A DNA stretch of 17,603 nucleotides from Dehalococcoidia bacterium (GCA_021296025.1 JAGWBF010000020.1:1-17603); one strand, 5' to 3'; counted from the first letter of the stretch, positions 8,265 through 16,141 are shown. A program made the numbers and translations. Notes: generated by a model from the letters alone, not told the origin.

Positions 8265-8321
8265 AGCACAGCCGGTAGCTTTCGTGAGGGGCCGCATTGC
8301 AACCGCCGGCGGGAATCAACT

Positions 8322-9221
8322 ATGGAAAACAACAAAGCATCAAATACACCCCAAAGACTGCCCGAGTGGATGAAGGTCCGGATGCCCGGCGGCCCCAACT
8401 ATATCCAGCTGCGGAACCTCTTGAAGGACTCCCAGCTGCACACGGTCTGTGAAGAAGCTCGGTGTCCCAACATCGGGGAGTGCTGGGAAGCTCGCAGCGC
8501 CACCTTCATGATCCTTGGGGATGTCTGCACCCGGCGATGCCACTACTGTGCTGTAACGACGGGGAAGCCCATCGGGATCGACATCAACGAACCCGAGAGG
8601 CTGGCCCAAACCGTCGCCCGTCTGGGACTGAACTACTGCGTCATCACCTCGGTGAACCGGGACGACCTGGTCGATGGCGGGGCATTGGTCTTCGCAGCAT
8701 GTATCCGGAAGATCCGAGAGCTGCTTCCCCATTGCAAGGTGGAAGTGCTAATCCCCGATTTCGGCGGCTCATGGAAGGCTCTGGGAAAGGTGATGGACGC
8801 CAAGCCCGATGTGCTGAACCACAACATCGAATCGGTGAGGCGAGTATTTCCTGGGGTGAGGCCCTTAGGAGGCTACGACCTGTCCCTGGAGCTCCTGGAG
8901 CAGGCAAAGCGGCTCGATCCCGATGTGCCTACCAAGTCGGGAATAATCGTTGGCATGGGCGAAGACATCGACGAGGTAACGGAGACTATGAAGGACCTGC
9001 GCGGGGTGGACTGCGATCTACTGACCATAGGGCAGTACCTTAGGCCCTCGCCGAAGCACCTGCCCGTTTCCCGCTACTACACCCCAACCGATTTCGAAAA
9101 GCTGGCCGAGACAGGACGCTCCCTGGGATTCAGGCACGTTGCCTCAGGCCCCCTGGTCCGCAGTTCCTATCACGCCGACCGGCAGCATGAGGCCGCATCT
9201 CGCCATCCGGCCCTTTCCTAG
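8322..9221 (+). CDS. lipA: Lipoyl synthase
   Basis: LipA is a radical-SAM enzyme that inserts two sulfur atoms into protein-bound octanoyl groups to make lipoyl cofactors. The 299-residue protein has both iron-sulfur cluster sites. Cys43, Cys48 and Cys54 (CEEARCPNIGEC) bind the auxiliary cluster, and Cys69, Cys73 and Cys76 (CTRRCHYC) form the CxxxCxxC radical-SAM motif. The C-terminal RSSYHA supplies the serine ligand of the auxiliary cluster. DVLNHNIE and VPTKSGIIVGMGE are also family-typical. The gene follows gmk after 57 bases; lipB is not in the window. Its TAG stop overlaps that of the convergent HAD gene within one CTAG. The ribosome binding site at ATG 8322 is poor. Confidence 0.96.
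   Translation: MENNKASNTPQRLPEWMKVRMPGGPNYIQLRNLLKDSQLHTVCEEARCPNIGECWEARSATFMILGDVCTRRCHYCAVTTGKPIGIDINEPERLAQTVARLGLNYCVITSVNRDDLVDGGALVFAACIRKIRELLPHCKVEVLIPDFGGSWKALGKVMDAKPDVLNHNIESVRRVFPGVRPLGGYDLSLELLEQAKRLDPDVPTKSGIIVGMGEDIDEVTETMKDLRGVDCDLLTIGQYLRPSPKHLPVSRYYTPTDFEKLAETGRSLGFRHVASGPLVRSSYHADRQHEAASRHPALS
9218..9221. other. CTAG shared as both stop codons of convergent lipA and HAD gene
   Basis: The palindrome CTAG contains the lipA TAG (9219-9221) on the plus strand and the HAD gene TAG (complement of 9218-9220) on the minus strand. The two reading frames therefore overlap by four bases and leave no room for a terminator between them. Confidence 0.9.
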
Positions 9222-10000
9222 GCGGGGCCTAATGCTCCGAGGACATCCAGTAGGTCCGAAATGCCCTGACAGATGTGGGTTGGGCCTTCGTGAATGAGAG
9301 CGTCACGGTTCAGGGATCCCCATAGGGCCGCCGCCCCCGCCATGCCGCACCTTTTTGCGCACTGGATGTCAACGGGGCTGTCCCCCACGTACATGGCATT
9401 GTGGGGCTCCATCGCCAGGGCATCCAACACCTGTAGTAAACCCATCGGGTTAGGCTTGTAGGGACGGCGACTGTCCAGGAACCGTACATGGTCGAAAAGG
9501 CTTCCTACCCCTGATATCTCCAGCTCCATCCTGCCGTACTTTTGTCGTTTGTCCGAGAATAGCGCCAGCAGGTACCCGGCATCCTTGAGAGCGGTCAGGG
9601 TGTCGGCAACACCCGGGAACAGGACTCCGGAGTCCTTGATGTGGGCGATGTACAGACCAATGTATAATTCCATGGCTTCATCGGGGTTGTGGGGGAAGAG
9701 GTTGCCCACATGCTTTACAAAGGGGACGATGAAGCTGGCGGCCACTTGTTCTTCTGAGGGCGGCTCTACCCCCAGGGATGCGGCTGTCCGCCCGATGGTC
9801 TTTACGTGGAAGTTCCAGCTATTCCAGAGGGTCTGGTCCCAGTCGAAGACGATCAGATCCGGTCTTCCCGTTCCTGCTGAATAAGTGCCAGTATTTGTTG
9901 GAGCCGTTCCCAGCGCGGTTCCTCCGTCTGTTGGTAGATAGTAAGATAAATCACCTCTATGGGCCAACAAGGGACGCGACAATGGGCAGTCAAGTCCCAT
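9218..10000 (-). CDS. HAD-superfamily hydrolase (phosphoglycolate phosphatase-like)
   Basis: All four HAD motifs are present. They are motif I FDWDQTLW with Asp53 as nucleophile and Asp55 as general acid, motif II LALFSDKR (Ser), motif III YKPNP (Lys), and motif IV VGDSPVDIQCA. A helical cap sits between motifs I and II. A phosphatase acting on a small phosphorylated metabolite, such as phosphoglycolate, is the usual role, but the substrate is unknown. The start is uncertain. As written from ATG 10000 the protein is 260 residues and carries about 45 residues before the first strand, unlike most family members. No good ribosome binding site is visible, and the alternative starts are TTGs at 9982, 9970 and 9967. 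The start is only five bases from the divergent amidohydrolase start. The stop is shared with lipA as CTAG. Confidence 0.87.
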   Translation of the reverse strand: MGLDCPLSRPLLAHRGDLSYYLPTDGGTALGTAPTNTGTYSAGTGRPDLIVFDWDQTLWNSWNFHVKTIGRTAASLGVEPPSEEQVAASFIVPFVKHVGNLFPHNPDEAMELYIGLYIAHIKDSGVLFPGVADTLTALKDAGYLLALFSDKRQKYGRMELEISGVGSLFDHVRFLDSRRPYKPNPMGLLQVLDALAMEPHNAMYVGDSPVDIQCAKRCGMAGAAALWGSLNRDALIHEGPTHICQGISDLLDVLGALGPA

Positions 10001-10005
10001 AAGGG

Positions 10006-11589
10006 ATGCTAATCTTGAGCTACCCCGGCATCATATATCAGAACGCAAACCTGCTCCAGTGCGTCACGTCGGGACTTGCTCTAACGGACTCTAGGCTTAG
10101 TTTCGTGGCTGTAAGAGGTGGGCGCATTGTCGCCATCGGACCCGCCGAAGCAGCGTCATCGATGAAGGGCCGAGGAACCCGGGTGGTTGACTGCCATGGG
10201 TACACTCTGCTTCCAGGGTTGGTGGACGCCCACTGCCACTTCCTGGCCCTTGCCAGCCGCCTCAGCGCCATCGATTGCGGGAGGGAGAGGGCGTCAACCA
10301 TACCCCAACTGGTAAACATAATAGCGCAAGAGTCGTCAAAAGCTCGGAGCAAGGAATGGGATGGCCGTGGATGGATTCGCGCCTTTGGCTACGACGAGTT
10401 CTACCTGAAAGAAAAGCATCATCCCACCCGCTGGGACCTGGACCAGGTTTCCCTGTCCTATCCAGTCCGCTTGGACCATCGCACTGGCCATGCCATGGTG
10501 CTGAACAGCGTGGCCATGAGCCTTCTTCAGATAACAAAGGACACCTCTGACCCCATTGATGGTGTCATCCAGCGCGATGAGGACTCAAGGGAGCCTACCG
10601 GTGTGCTCCTGGAAATGGCCCGTTGGGTCAGGAATAGGCTGGGCCATACACGCAGCGAAGATGAGGTTCGCCAAGGGGCCAGGCTGGCCAGCCGGTGCTT
10701 TCTATCTAAAGGCGTTACCTCGATACAAGACGCAACTCCCTCCAACGGTCCAGAGCAATGGGATCTATTCTCGGAGCTTAAGGGGTCGGGCTGTCTGGTC
10801 CCCAGGGTGACCATGATGGTAGGGGCAGACTGCGCAAACACTGCCAAAAGAGCTGCAATGAGGAGCCGTGAAGAGACCGGGCTGCGTCTTGGCGCGACCA
10901 AAATCATGGTCACGCTTACCACGGGTGCCCTCCAGCCTTCCGAGGAGGAGTTAAGGGAACTGGTCCTGAGGGAGCACTCCCAAGGGTCGCAGGTTGCTGT
11001 GCACGCCGTAGAGGCAGAGGCGGTGGAAGCGGTAGCCGATGCCCTGCTTCATGCCCAGTCGGTCGCTCTTCGCCCCGATGCCAGGCACCGCATCGAACAC
11101 TGTTCCGAGTGCCCACCTCATCTGGTAGACAAGATAGCAGCCTCCGGTGCGGTGGTCGTAACGCAGCCCGGATTCATCTGTGATGTGGGCGAACGGTACG
11201 CCAGCCTCGCGGATGAAAGGTTCCTTCCCCACCTATATCCCATCGCTGACCTTGCTGCCGCAGGAGTTCTCATTGGGGCTGGCTCCGATGCCCCCGTCAC
11301 ACTTCCCGACCCGATGGCGAGCATCTACGCGGCTGTAACACGAATGACAAGTTCGGGAATCTGCCTAGGCCCAGGGCAAGGGGTGCCTGTAGAGGAAGCC
11401 ATAGTTATGCACACCCGGGGAGGCGCATTCGCCTCCTTCGAGGAGCATCGGAAAGGTACAATTAAGGAAGGTAACCTGGCCGACTTCGTACTCTTGGAAC
11501 AGGACCCGACAGCAGTAGAGCCGGGTGCGCTAAGGGACATCCGCCCCCTCATGACAGTTGTGAATGGAGAGGTGGTCTGGCAGGCCTAG
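10006..11589 (+). CDS. YtcJ-like amidohydrolase family protein
   Basis: This 527-residue protein belongs to the amidohydrolase_3 (YtcJ/NfdA-like) group of metal hydrolases. It has the N-terminal sandwich segment (FVAVRGGRIVAIG), His76 and His78 in VDAHCHF, and Lys299 in ATKIMVT at the position of the bridging lysine. Further ligands are His333 (AVHAVE), His365 (RIEHC) and Asp428 (GAGSDAPV), followed by a C-terminal LADFVLLEQDP strand. Members hydrolyse N-formyl, N-acyl or cyclic amide bonds; the substrate is not known. ATG 10006 gives a normal family N-terminus, with an AAGGG very close to the start. It lies head-to-head with the HAD gene and converges on the polyprenyl synthase gene, sharing a CTAG stop. 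Confidence 0.9.
   Translation: MLILSYPGIIYQNANLLQCVTSGLALTDSRLSFVAVRGGRIVAIGPAEAASSMKGRGTRVVDCHGYTLLPGLVDAHCHFLALASRLSAIDCGRERASTIPQLVNIIAQESSKARSKEWDGRGWIRAFGYDEFYLKEKHHPTRWDLDQVSLSYPVRLDHRTGHAMVLNSVAMSLLQITKDTSDPIDGVIQRDEDSREPTGVLLEMARWVRNRLGHTRSEDEVRQGARLASRCFLSKGVTSIQDATPSNGPEQWDLFSELKGSGCLVPRVTMMVGADCANTAKRAAMRSREETGLRLGATKIMVTLTTGALQPSEEELRELVLREHSQGSQVAVHAVEAEAVEAVADALLHAQSVALRPDARHRIEHCSECPPHLVDKIAASGAVVVTQPGFICDVGERYASLADERFLPHLYPIADLAAAGVLIGAGSDAPVTLPDPMASIYAAVTRMTSSGICLGPGQGVPVEEAIVMHTRGGAFASFEEHRKGTIKEGNLADFVLLEQDPTAVEPGALRDIRPLMTVVNGEVVWQA
11586..11589. other. CTAG shared as both stop codons of convergent amidohydrolase and polyprenyl synthase
   Basis: The plus-strand amidohydrolase ends in TAG at 11587-11589 and the minus-strand prenyltransferase ends in TAG as complement of 11586-11588. 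This is the second convergent pair in the window with the same four-base arrangement. Confidence 0.9.
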
Positions 11590-12575
11590 TAGCTTCGTTC
11601 TCTAACGAACTCGGTGAGGGTCAAGAGGGACGAGCGGGCTGGACTGTCAGGAACGATTGACAATGCATTAGCAGCTTCGGTGCAGTAGTCCCTGGCCACG
11701 GCAAAGCAGGAGGAGAGAATCTCCGGGTCCTGTAGCATCCCTAGCGCCTCTTGGACCACAGCCTCGTCTTTTCTGCCATTGCCCGATACCAGCTTATTCA
11801 GAGGGCCACAGTTAGGGTCCTTTTCCATGAGGTTTATCGCCGGCAGGGTAAGCACACCTTGGAGAAGATCATTGCCGACGGGCTTGCCGATCTCCTGGGA
11901 ATTGCCCATCACATCCAGAATGTCGTCGATGACCTGAAAAGCCATGCCGATGTTGTACCCATAGCGTTTCAGAGCGAAAACTACGTCTTCCGGCGCGTCG
12001 GTGAGAATGGCCCCGGTTTCCGAGGCCGTCTGGAAAAGAGACGCTGTCTTCTTATAGATGCAGTTCTCGTACTCGCTTCTACTGGGCGCGCTGTTACTAC
12101 CGCTGAAGTACTCCTGGAGCTCGCCGCTGGATAGGTCCATCAGGGTTTCAGAGAACCGGCGAATCACCCTGACGTTGTTGGTCTCGCATACGAAGACTGC
12201 TGAAGTAGCGAATACGTAGTCGCCCAGAAGCACCGCCACATTCTTGCCCCACAGGTCGGTTACCGTTCGTCTTCCGCGGCGGAGGGGAGAATTGTCTACT
12301 GTGTCGTCGTGGATAAGGGTTGCTACGTGAAGCAGCTCCACTGCGGCTCCCATGATCACAGGCAGGGCATGGTTGTGGGGGTAGATGTTGCCTGCCAGGA
12401 GGGTTATGGCGGGGCGCATCCTCTTGCCTCCCGCCTGCAGCACGTACTCCAGAAGCTCGGCCATGTGGGGCATGTCCGTCTGGGACAAGGAGGCGAGCTT
12501 CTCCTCTACCTGGAGCAGATCATCTGCTATCGGCTCGTAGATAAGGGAGATTCGAGTGTCAAGACCTTCCAGCAA
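11586..12575 (-). CDS. Long-chain trans-polyprenyl diphosphate synthase
   Basis: This prenyltransferase condenses isopentenyl diphosphate with allylic diphosphates, probably to build a quinone side chain. The 329-residue protein shows GKRMRP (50-55), the first aspartate-rich motif DDTVD (90-94), GKPVGND (230-236), and the second motif DDILD (217-221). The residue five before the first motif is Ala85, a small residue that in this family allows long products such as heptaprenyl or octaprenyl. It is therefore more likely of the HepT/IspB type than a farnesyl diphosphate synthase. The start is TTG 12575, supported by AGGAG six bases upstream, nine bases after the metG stop. Co-transcription with metG is likely. 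Confidence 0.92.
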   Translation of the reverse strand: MLEGLDTRISLIYEPIADDLLQVEEKLASLSQTDMPHMAELLEYVLQAGGKRMRPAITLLAGNIYPHNHALPVIMGAAVELLHVATLIHDDTVDNSPLRRGRRTVTDLWGKNVAVLLGDYVFATSAVFVCETNNVRVIRRFSETLMDLSSGELQEYFSGSNSAPSRSEYENCIYKKTASLFQTASETGAILTDAPEDVVFALKRYGYNIGMAFQVIDDILDVMGNSQEIGKPVGNDLLQGVLTLPAINLMEKDPNCGPLNKLVSGNGRKDEAVVQEALGMLQDPEILSSCFAVARDYCTEAANALSIVPDSPARSSLLTLTEFVRERSY

Positions 12576-12584
12576 ATTGCGCTC

Positions 12585-14270
12585 CTAGACCAGATTGGCT
12601 TGCAGACGTTCCGACTCTTGTTCGAGGACCGAGTCCTCCAGCTTGACGAACAGGGGCTTAGGTTCGTTTAGAGCCTGACCCGGAGGCAGGGATTCCTTGG
12701 TGCCCTCCCACTCCCAGCCACCCTGGGCAACGCCACCGGTGAATCCCAGCATGCGGTGTAGCTCTTCGGAGCTGGAGGGGAGAAAGGGGTACATGAGGGT
12801 CTTGAGACAGTTGATGACGCTGAGCGCTACCCAAAGCGTGGTGCCGGCTTCACTGGGGTCGGACTTGAGAGACTTCCACGGAGCCCGTGAGTCCAGGTAC
12901 CGATTCGCTTCCTGGGCCAAGCCCATCGCCTGCTGGATAGCGGCCCTGAAACGGCATCCCTCAAGGCTTAGGCTGACCCCCTGGTGGGCGGATGCCGCCT
13001 GCGCCAGCATCCGGGAGCTTGGCTCATCCAGTGTATCGTGGGATGGGACTTTGCCATCGAAATTGCGGTATGTCAGGGTGAGCACCCTGTGTGCCAAGTT
13101 GCCGTAGGTGGCCACCAGCTCGTCGTTGTTCCTTCGTACATATTCGGACCAGGAAAAATCCGAATCGCCGCTCTCGGGCATGTTGGCCGCCAGGTAGTAC
13201 CGGAGGGGTTCTGGCGAGAACCGTTCCAGGTAGTCAGGGAGCCAGACTGCCCAGTTGCGGCTGGTGGAAAACTGCTGGCCCTCCAGGCTAAGAAACTCGT
13301 TGGCGGGGACATCGTAGGGCAGATTCAAACCGCCGAAGCCCATAAGCATTGCAGGCCAGATTATGCTGTGGAAGGGGATGTTGTCCTTGCCGATGAAGTA
13401 GTAGCTCCGGGCGTCGGGGTCTTCCCAATAATCCGACCAAGCATCGGGGCGTCCCTGCGATGTCGCCCACTCCTTGGCTGCCGACAGGTAGCCGATCACT
13501 GCTTCGAACCACACGTATATTCGTTTGTCATCATAGCCTTCGAGGGGGACCGGGATACCCCAGGACACATCTCGGGTGATGGCCCGGTCCTTCAACCCCT
13601 CCTCCAGGTACCTGCGGGTGAAGTTAAGGACATTGGGGCGCCACTGATCCTTGCCGGTAATCCACTGCAGCAAGCTGTCCTGGAAGGCGGTCAGCTTCAG
13701 GAAGAGGTGTTCCGAGTCCTGAAACCTTGGGGTAGTTCCGGAGATCTGGCAGCGGGCATCCTGCAAATCCTCGGGATTCAGCGTCCGGCCGCAGTTGTCG
13801 CACTGATCGCCCCTGGCCTTGGTGTTGCCGCAATGGGGACAAGTTCCCTCGACGTATCGGTCCGGAAGATACCGCTTGCACTCTGGACAGAAGGGCAGGT
13901 TCATCACATCGCTGTAGATGAACCCCTGGTTGTAGAGACTGGTGAATATCTCATGTACCACTTCCCGGTGGTTGTCCGTTCCGGTCCTGGTGAACAGGTC
14001 GAAGCTGATGCCCATCTGGTCCCAGCACCTGAGGAAGTCGGCATGGTAGCGCTGGGATACAACCTCCGGGCTGGTTCCTTCCCGGTCTGCCCGCAGGGTG
14101 ATCGGCGTGCCGTGCTGGTCGCTGCCCGACACCATGAGCACATTATCTCCCTTGAGACGGTGGTAGCGGGCGAAGATGTCGGCCGGAAGGTAGCAGCCTG
14201 CCAGGTGTCCCAGGTGGAGGGGGCCGTTGGCATAGGGCCAAGCTACGGCTACAAGTATGTTCGCGGGCAT
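12585..14270 (-). CDS. metG: Methionyl-tRNA synthetase
   Basis: MetRS charges tRNA-Met with methionine. The 561-residue protein has a class I HIGH motif as HLGH (19-22), SGSDQHGTP (48-56), and a zinc domain with cysteines at 128, 131, 144, 147, 157, 160 and 174. It also has the FIGKDNIPFHSIIWPAML segment near 292-309. The KMSKS loop reads QFSTSRNW (333-340), lacking both lysines. An anticodon-binding helical domain follows, but no C-terminal tRNA-binding (EMAPII-like) domain, so this is the short form. ATG 14270 has GAGG about nine bases upstream. A 161-base gap with no clear promoter separates it from the thioredoxin-like gene upstream, and the prenyltransferase gene follows after nine bases. 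Confidence 0.95.
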   Translation of the reverse strand: MPANILVAVAWPYANGPLHLGHLAGCYLPADIFARYHRLKGDNVLMVSGSDQHGTPITLRADREGTSPEVVSQRYHADFLRCWDQMGISFDLFTRTGTDNHREVVHEIFTSLYNQGFIYSDVMNLPFCPECKRYLPDRYVEGTCPHCGNTKARGDQCDNCGRTLNPEDLQDARCQISGTTPRFQDSEHLFLKLTAFQDSLLQWITGKDQWRPNVLNFTRRYLEEGLKDRAITRDVSWGIPVPLEGYDDKRIYVWFEAVIGYLSAAKEWATSQGRPDAWSDYWEDPDARSYYFIGKDNIPFHSIIWPAMLMGFGGLNLPYDVPANEFLSLEGQQFSTSRNWAVWLPDYLERFSPEPLRYYLAANMPESGDSDFSWSEYVRRNNDELVATYGNLAHRVLTLTYRNFDGKVPSHDTLDEPSSRMLAQAASAHQGVSLSLEGCRFRAAIQQAMGLAQEANRYLDSRAPWKSLKSDPSEAGTTLWVALSVINCLKTLMYPFLPSSSEELHRMLGFTGGVAQGGWEWEGTKESLPPGQALNEPKPLFVKLEDSVLEQESERLQANLV

Positions 14271-14431
14271 CAGTTGGGCCTCAATACGGGCGCACCTGGT
14301 GGAGTAATAATTCTTCGGGACCTATCAATCCTATTCACGAACTTTCGTTGGAAGGGGGAAGCTGGTTAAGCAAACAGGTTGTTCCGGTTGGAGCCACAGC
14401 AGCAGTACCTGGTGGCAGGGACGCCATGGAT

Positions 14432-15085
14432 CTAGTCCTGAGGCCATTTTGTTCCGCCGACTGCCGGTGCATCGCCTTGCCGTCGTTGGAGGCCATCCGC
14501 CACCACCTCCCGCATGCTGCGGGCGATGGTCTTTCCCCACTCCGCTGCATGGTTGATCCTGTAGGAGGCCCGCTCCTGGCGTATCAGGTTTCGGGTGGCC
14601 TCGCTCATCTCATTGACATCCTTGTCTATGTCGGGCACTTCAGGATGGGAACGTCTGATTTCGTCTTCCATGCTGTCCAGGACCGGCACAAGCTCTTGGG
14701 AGGTCTCGATAAACATGGCCACATGCTCCATTTCATCCCCGTTGAAGAAGGTAAACACTGGCACGGTGCCCCAGCGATTCTCGGGAAGGAAGCTGTTGGC
14801 CAGGTCGGTATGGTCAGCTCGTATGAACACCCGAACATCCATCCTTCCCGAGTCCCGGGCCAGCTTGTACAGGACGGGGGTCGTGGAAACATGGTCGCCG
14901 CACCAGTCTTCCGTAAATATGGCGACCCTGAGGGGAGCGGGCAGCTGGGAGAAGAACTCGTTCTCCTCAGGCCCGACTTCCACCTTCTCCAACACCTGGG
15001 AGAACCGGTCCTTGTTTATAGTCATTTGGTCCATGTGTTCCTCGGGCGTCATGCCTTTGAGGAACACATCCGGGGTCAACACCAT
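14432..15085 (-). CDS. Thioredoxin-fold protein with single active-site cysteine
   Basis: The 217-residue protein contains a thioredoxin-like domain from about 45 to 135. It has the strand RVAIFTEDWCGDH with Cys62 as nucleophile and His65 where the second cysteine of CxxC would be, a proline at position 70, and the cis-Pro loop WGTVPVF (Pro109). It resembles the thioredoxin_9 group, which usually has WCxDC. The family would normally reduce disulfides; with one cysteine this protein could act through a monothiol mechanism or serve another role. A helical, highly charged C-terminal region follows. There is no signal peptide, so it is cytoplasmic. ATG 15085 has GGGAGG seven bases upstream. It has its own promoter at 15125-15152. 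Confidence 0.8.
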   Translation of the reverse strand: MVLTPDVFLKGMTPEEHMDQMTINKDRFSQVLEKVEVGPEENEFFSQLPAPLRVAIFTEDWCGDHVSTTPVLYKLARDSGRMDVRVFIRADHTDLANSFLPENRWGTVPVFTFFNGDEMEHVAMFIETSQELVPVLDSMEDEIRRSHPEVPDIDKDVNEMSEATRNLIRQERASYRINHAAEWGKTIARSMREVVADGLQRRQGDAPAVGGTKWPQD

Positions 15086-15117
15086 ACCACGCCTCCCGTT
15101 TGGCCACGGTCCACTTT

Positions 15118-15135
15118 CAGGCTAATTGTAGCCTG
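15118..15135. repeat. Perfect inverted repeat over the -10 box, possible operator
   Basis: CAGGCTA and TAGCCTG form a perfect 7-base inverted repeat with a 4-base centre (ATTG on the plus strand). It covers the -10 box and extends to the expected start of the promoter at 15125-15152. No T-run follows on either strand, so an intrinsic terminator is unlikely. A repressor operator, or an RNA hairpin at the 3' end of rsmI mRNA, are the alternatives. Confidence 0.45.
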
Positions 15136-15152
15136 CTGCACATTAGTGTCAA
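15125..15152 (-). promoter_or_regulatory. Near-consensus sigma70 promoter for the thioredoxin-like gene and possibly metG
   Basis: On the minus strand a perfect TTGACA (15152-15147) is followed after 16 bases by TACAAT (15130-15125), five of six matches. Transcription would start near 15118 and give a leader of about 33 bases before ATG 15085. The -35 box overlaps the rsmI stop codon. Confidence 0.65.
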
Positions 15153-16009
15153 GATTGACGCTCCTCGGAGATTACATCCAGCCACATCCTGTACGCTTCC
15201 CTGCGGGACAGGTTGGAGGACCCGGCAATCGTAGCTGCAGCCTCCTTTGCCCCAACCCCTGACTCCTGCAGCTTCAGTATCTCTTCTCGAAGGGCTTCCT
15301 TGTCCGGGACGTCGCTCGGCACGGTTGTACTACCTGCACCAGTGCCGCTGGGGGCGCCGGCGATGACCAAGGTGAACTCACCCCTTGGCTGGGAGAAGTG
15401 ATCCACGGCTCCCGATAGCCGGCCTGTGAACAACTCTTCATGACGCTTTGTCATCTCTCTGGACACAGCCACTTCGCGGTCACCCAGCACAGCGAGGAGG
15501 TCGTTCAGGGAGGCACGCAGACGGTGGGGAGATTCGAAGGCCACGAGGGTGAAGGGGACGCCTGCTACCGAGGCGAGCTGCTTGGTCCGGTCCGCTTTGC
15601 GACGGGGCAGGAATCCCAAGAACAGGTACTGGTCCGAAGGGAAGCCGGAGATAGAGAGGGCCGAGGCGGGAGCGCTGGCACCAGGGACGGGTACTACCTG
15701 GAAACCGGTGTCAAGGGCCATCTGGACCAGGAGTCTGCCTGGGTCGCTTATTCCGGGTGTGCCGGCCTCGGACACAAGGGCAATGTCCGAGGTTGCCAGC
15801 ATCTTCAGCAGCCCGGCCGCCTTAGTCCTGCTCGTATGTTCATGGTAAGAGGTGATGGGAGTGGCGATGCCATAGCTTCCCAGGAGTTTCCGGGTGGTGC
15901 GAGTATCCTCGGCGGCGATAAGGGCCACCTGCTCCAGTATCCTCAGCCCCCGGAGGGTGATGTCCTCCAGGTTGCCTATGGGGGTCGCAACCAAGTATAA
16001 GATTCCCAC
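15149..16009 (-). CDS. rsmI: 16S rRNA (cytidine(1402)-2'-O)-methyltransferase
   Basis: RsmI uses SAM to methylate the 2'-O of C1402 in 16S rRNA at the ribosomal P site. The 286-residue protein has the tetrapyrrole-methylase-like fold: ATPIGNLEDIT (8-18), AAEDTRTT (32-39), VSEAGTPGISDPG (79-91), VPGASAPASAL (108-118), then LGFLPRR and FESPHRL. The C-terminal RsmI helical segment (REAYRMWLDVI) is present. The start is GTG 16009, which places ILYLVATPIGN at the very N-terminus as usual. There is no ribosome binding site, and a TATAAT sits seven bases upstream, which suggests a leaderless message. The stop is TGA. It heads the minus-strand run with the thioredoxin-like gene, metG and the prenyltransferase. 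Confidence 0.95.
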   Translation of the reverse strand: MGILYLVATPIGNLEDITLRGLRILEQVALIAAEDTRTTRKLLGSYGIATPITSYHEHTSRTKAAGLLKMLATSDIALVSEAGTPGISDPGRLLVQMALDTGFQVVPVPGASAPASALSISGFPSDQYLFLGFLPRRKADRTKQLASVAGVPFTLVAFESPHRLRASLNDLLAVLGDREVAVSREMTKRHEELFTGRLSGAVDHFSQPRGEFTLVIAGAPSGTGAGSTTVPSDVPDKEALREEILKLQESGVGAKEAAATIAGSSNLSRREAYRMWLDVISEERQS

Positions 16010-16015
16010 CAGGTC

Positions 16016-16021
16016 ATTATA
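16016..16021 (-). promoter_or_regulatory. Consensus -10 box directly before rsmI
   Basis: A perfect TATAAT on the minus strand ends six bases before the GTG start of rsmI. Normal -10 to start-site spacing puts the first transcribed base at or within a base or two of the GTG. No good -35 hexamer is visible. Confidence 0.45.
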
Positions 16022-16132
16022 GCCCCTGGGCCAACGACCCTTCCGCTGGAGGAGTGGGAATACCGAAAAACCATTATGAGAGAGGCGAAATTACGGTCGC
16101 TGAAGCAAAGGGAGTCCTCACTTCCTACCCTG

Positions 16133-16141
16133 TGTTATACT
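16133..16141 (+). promoter_or_regulatory. Extended -10 promoter for the alpha/beta hydrolase
   Basis: TGTTATACT fits the extended -10 form TGnTATAAT with one mismatch; no -35 hexamer is obvious, as is usual for this class. The start would be near 16148, giving a leader of about 45 bases that carries a strong GGAGGAGG (16176-16183) eight bases before ATG 16192. It lies in the 182-base divergent gap with rsmI. Confidence 0.45.

Noticed and set aside
12984..14369. A 461-codon open frame on the plus strand opposite metG
   Set aside because: It lies antisense to a clearly recognisable MetRS, has no family motifs, and long antisense frames are common in GC-rich DNA.
14348..15262. A 304-codon plus-strand frame over the thioredoxin-like gene
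   Set aside because: It is antisense to a gene with clear thioredoxin-fold motifs, a good ribosome binding site and a promoter.
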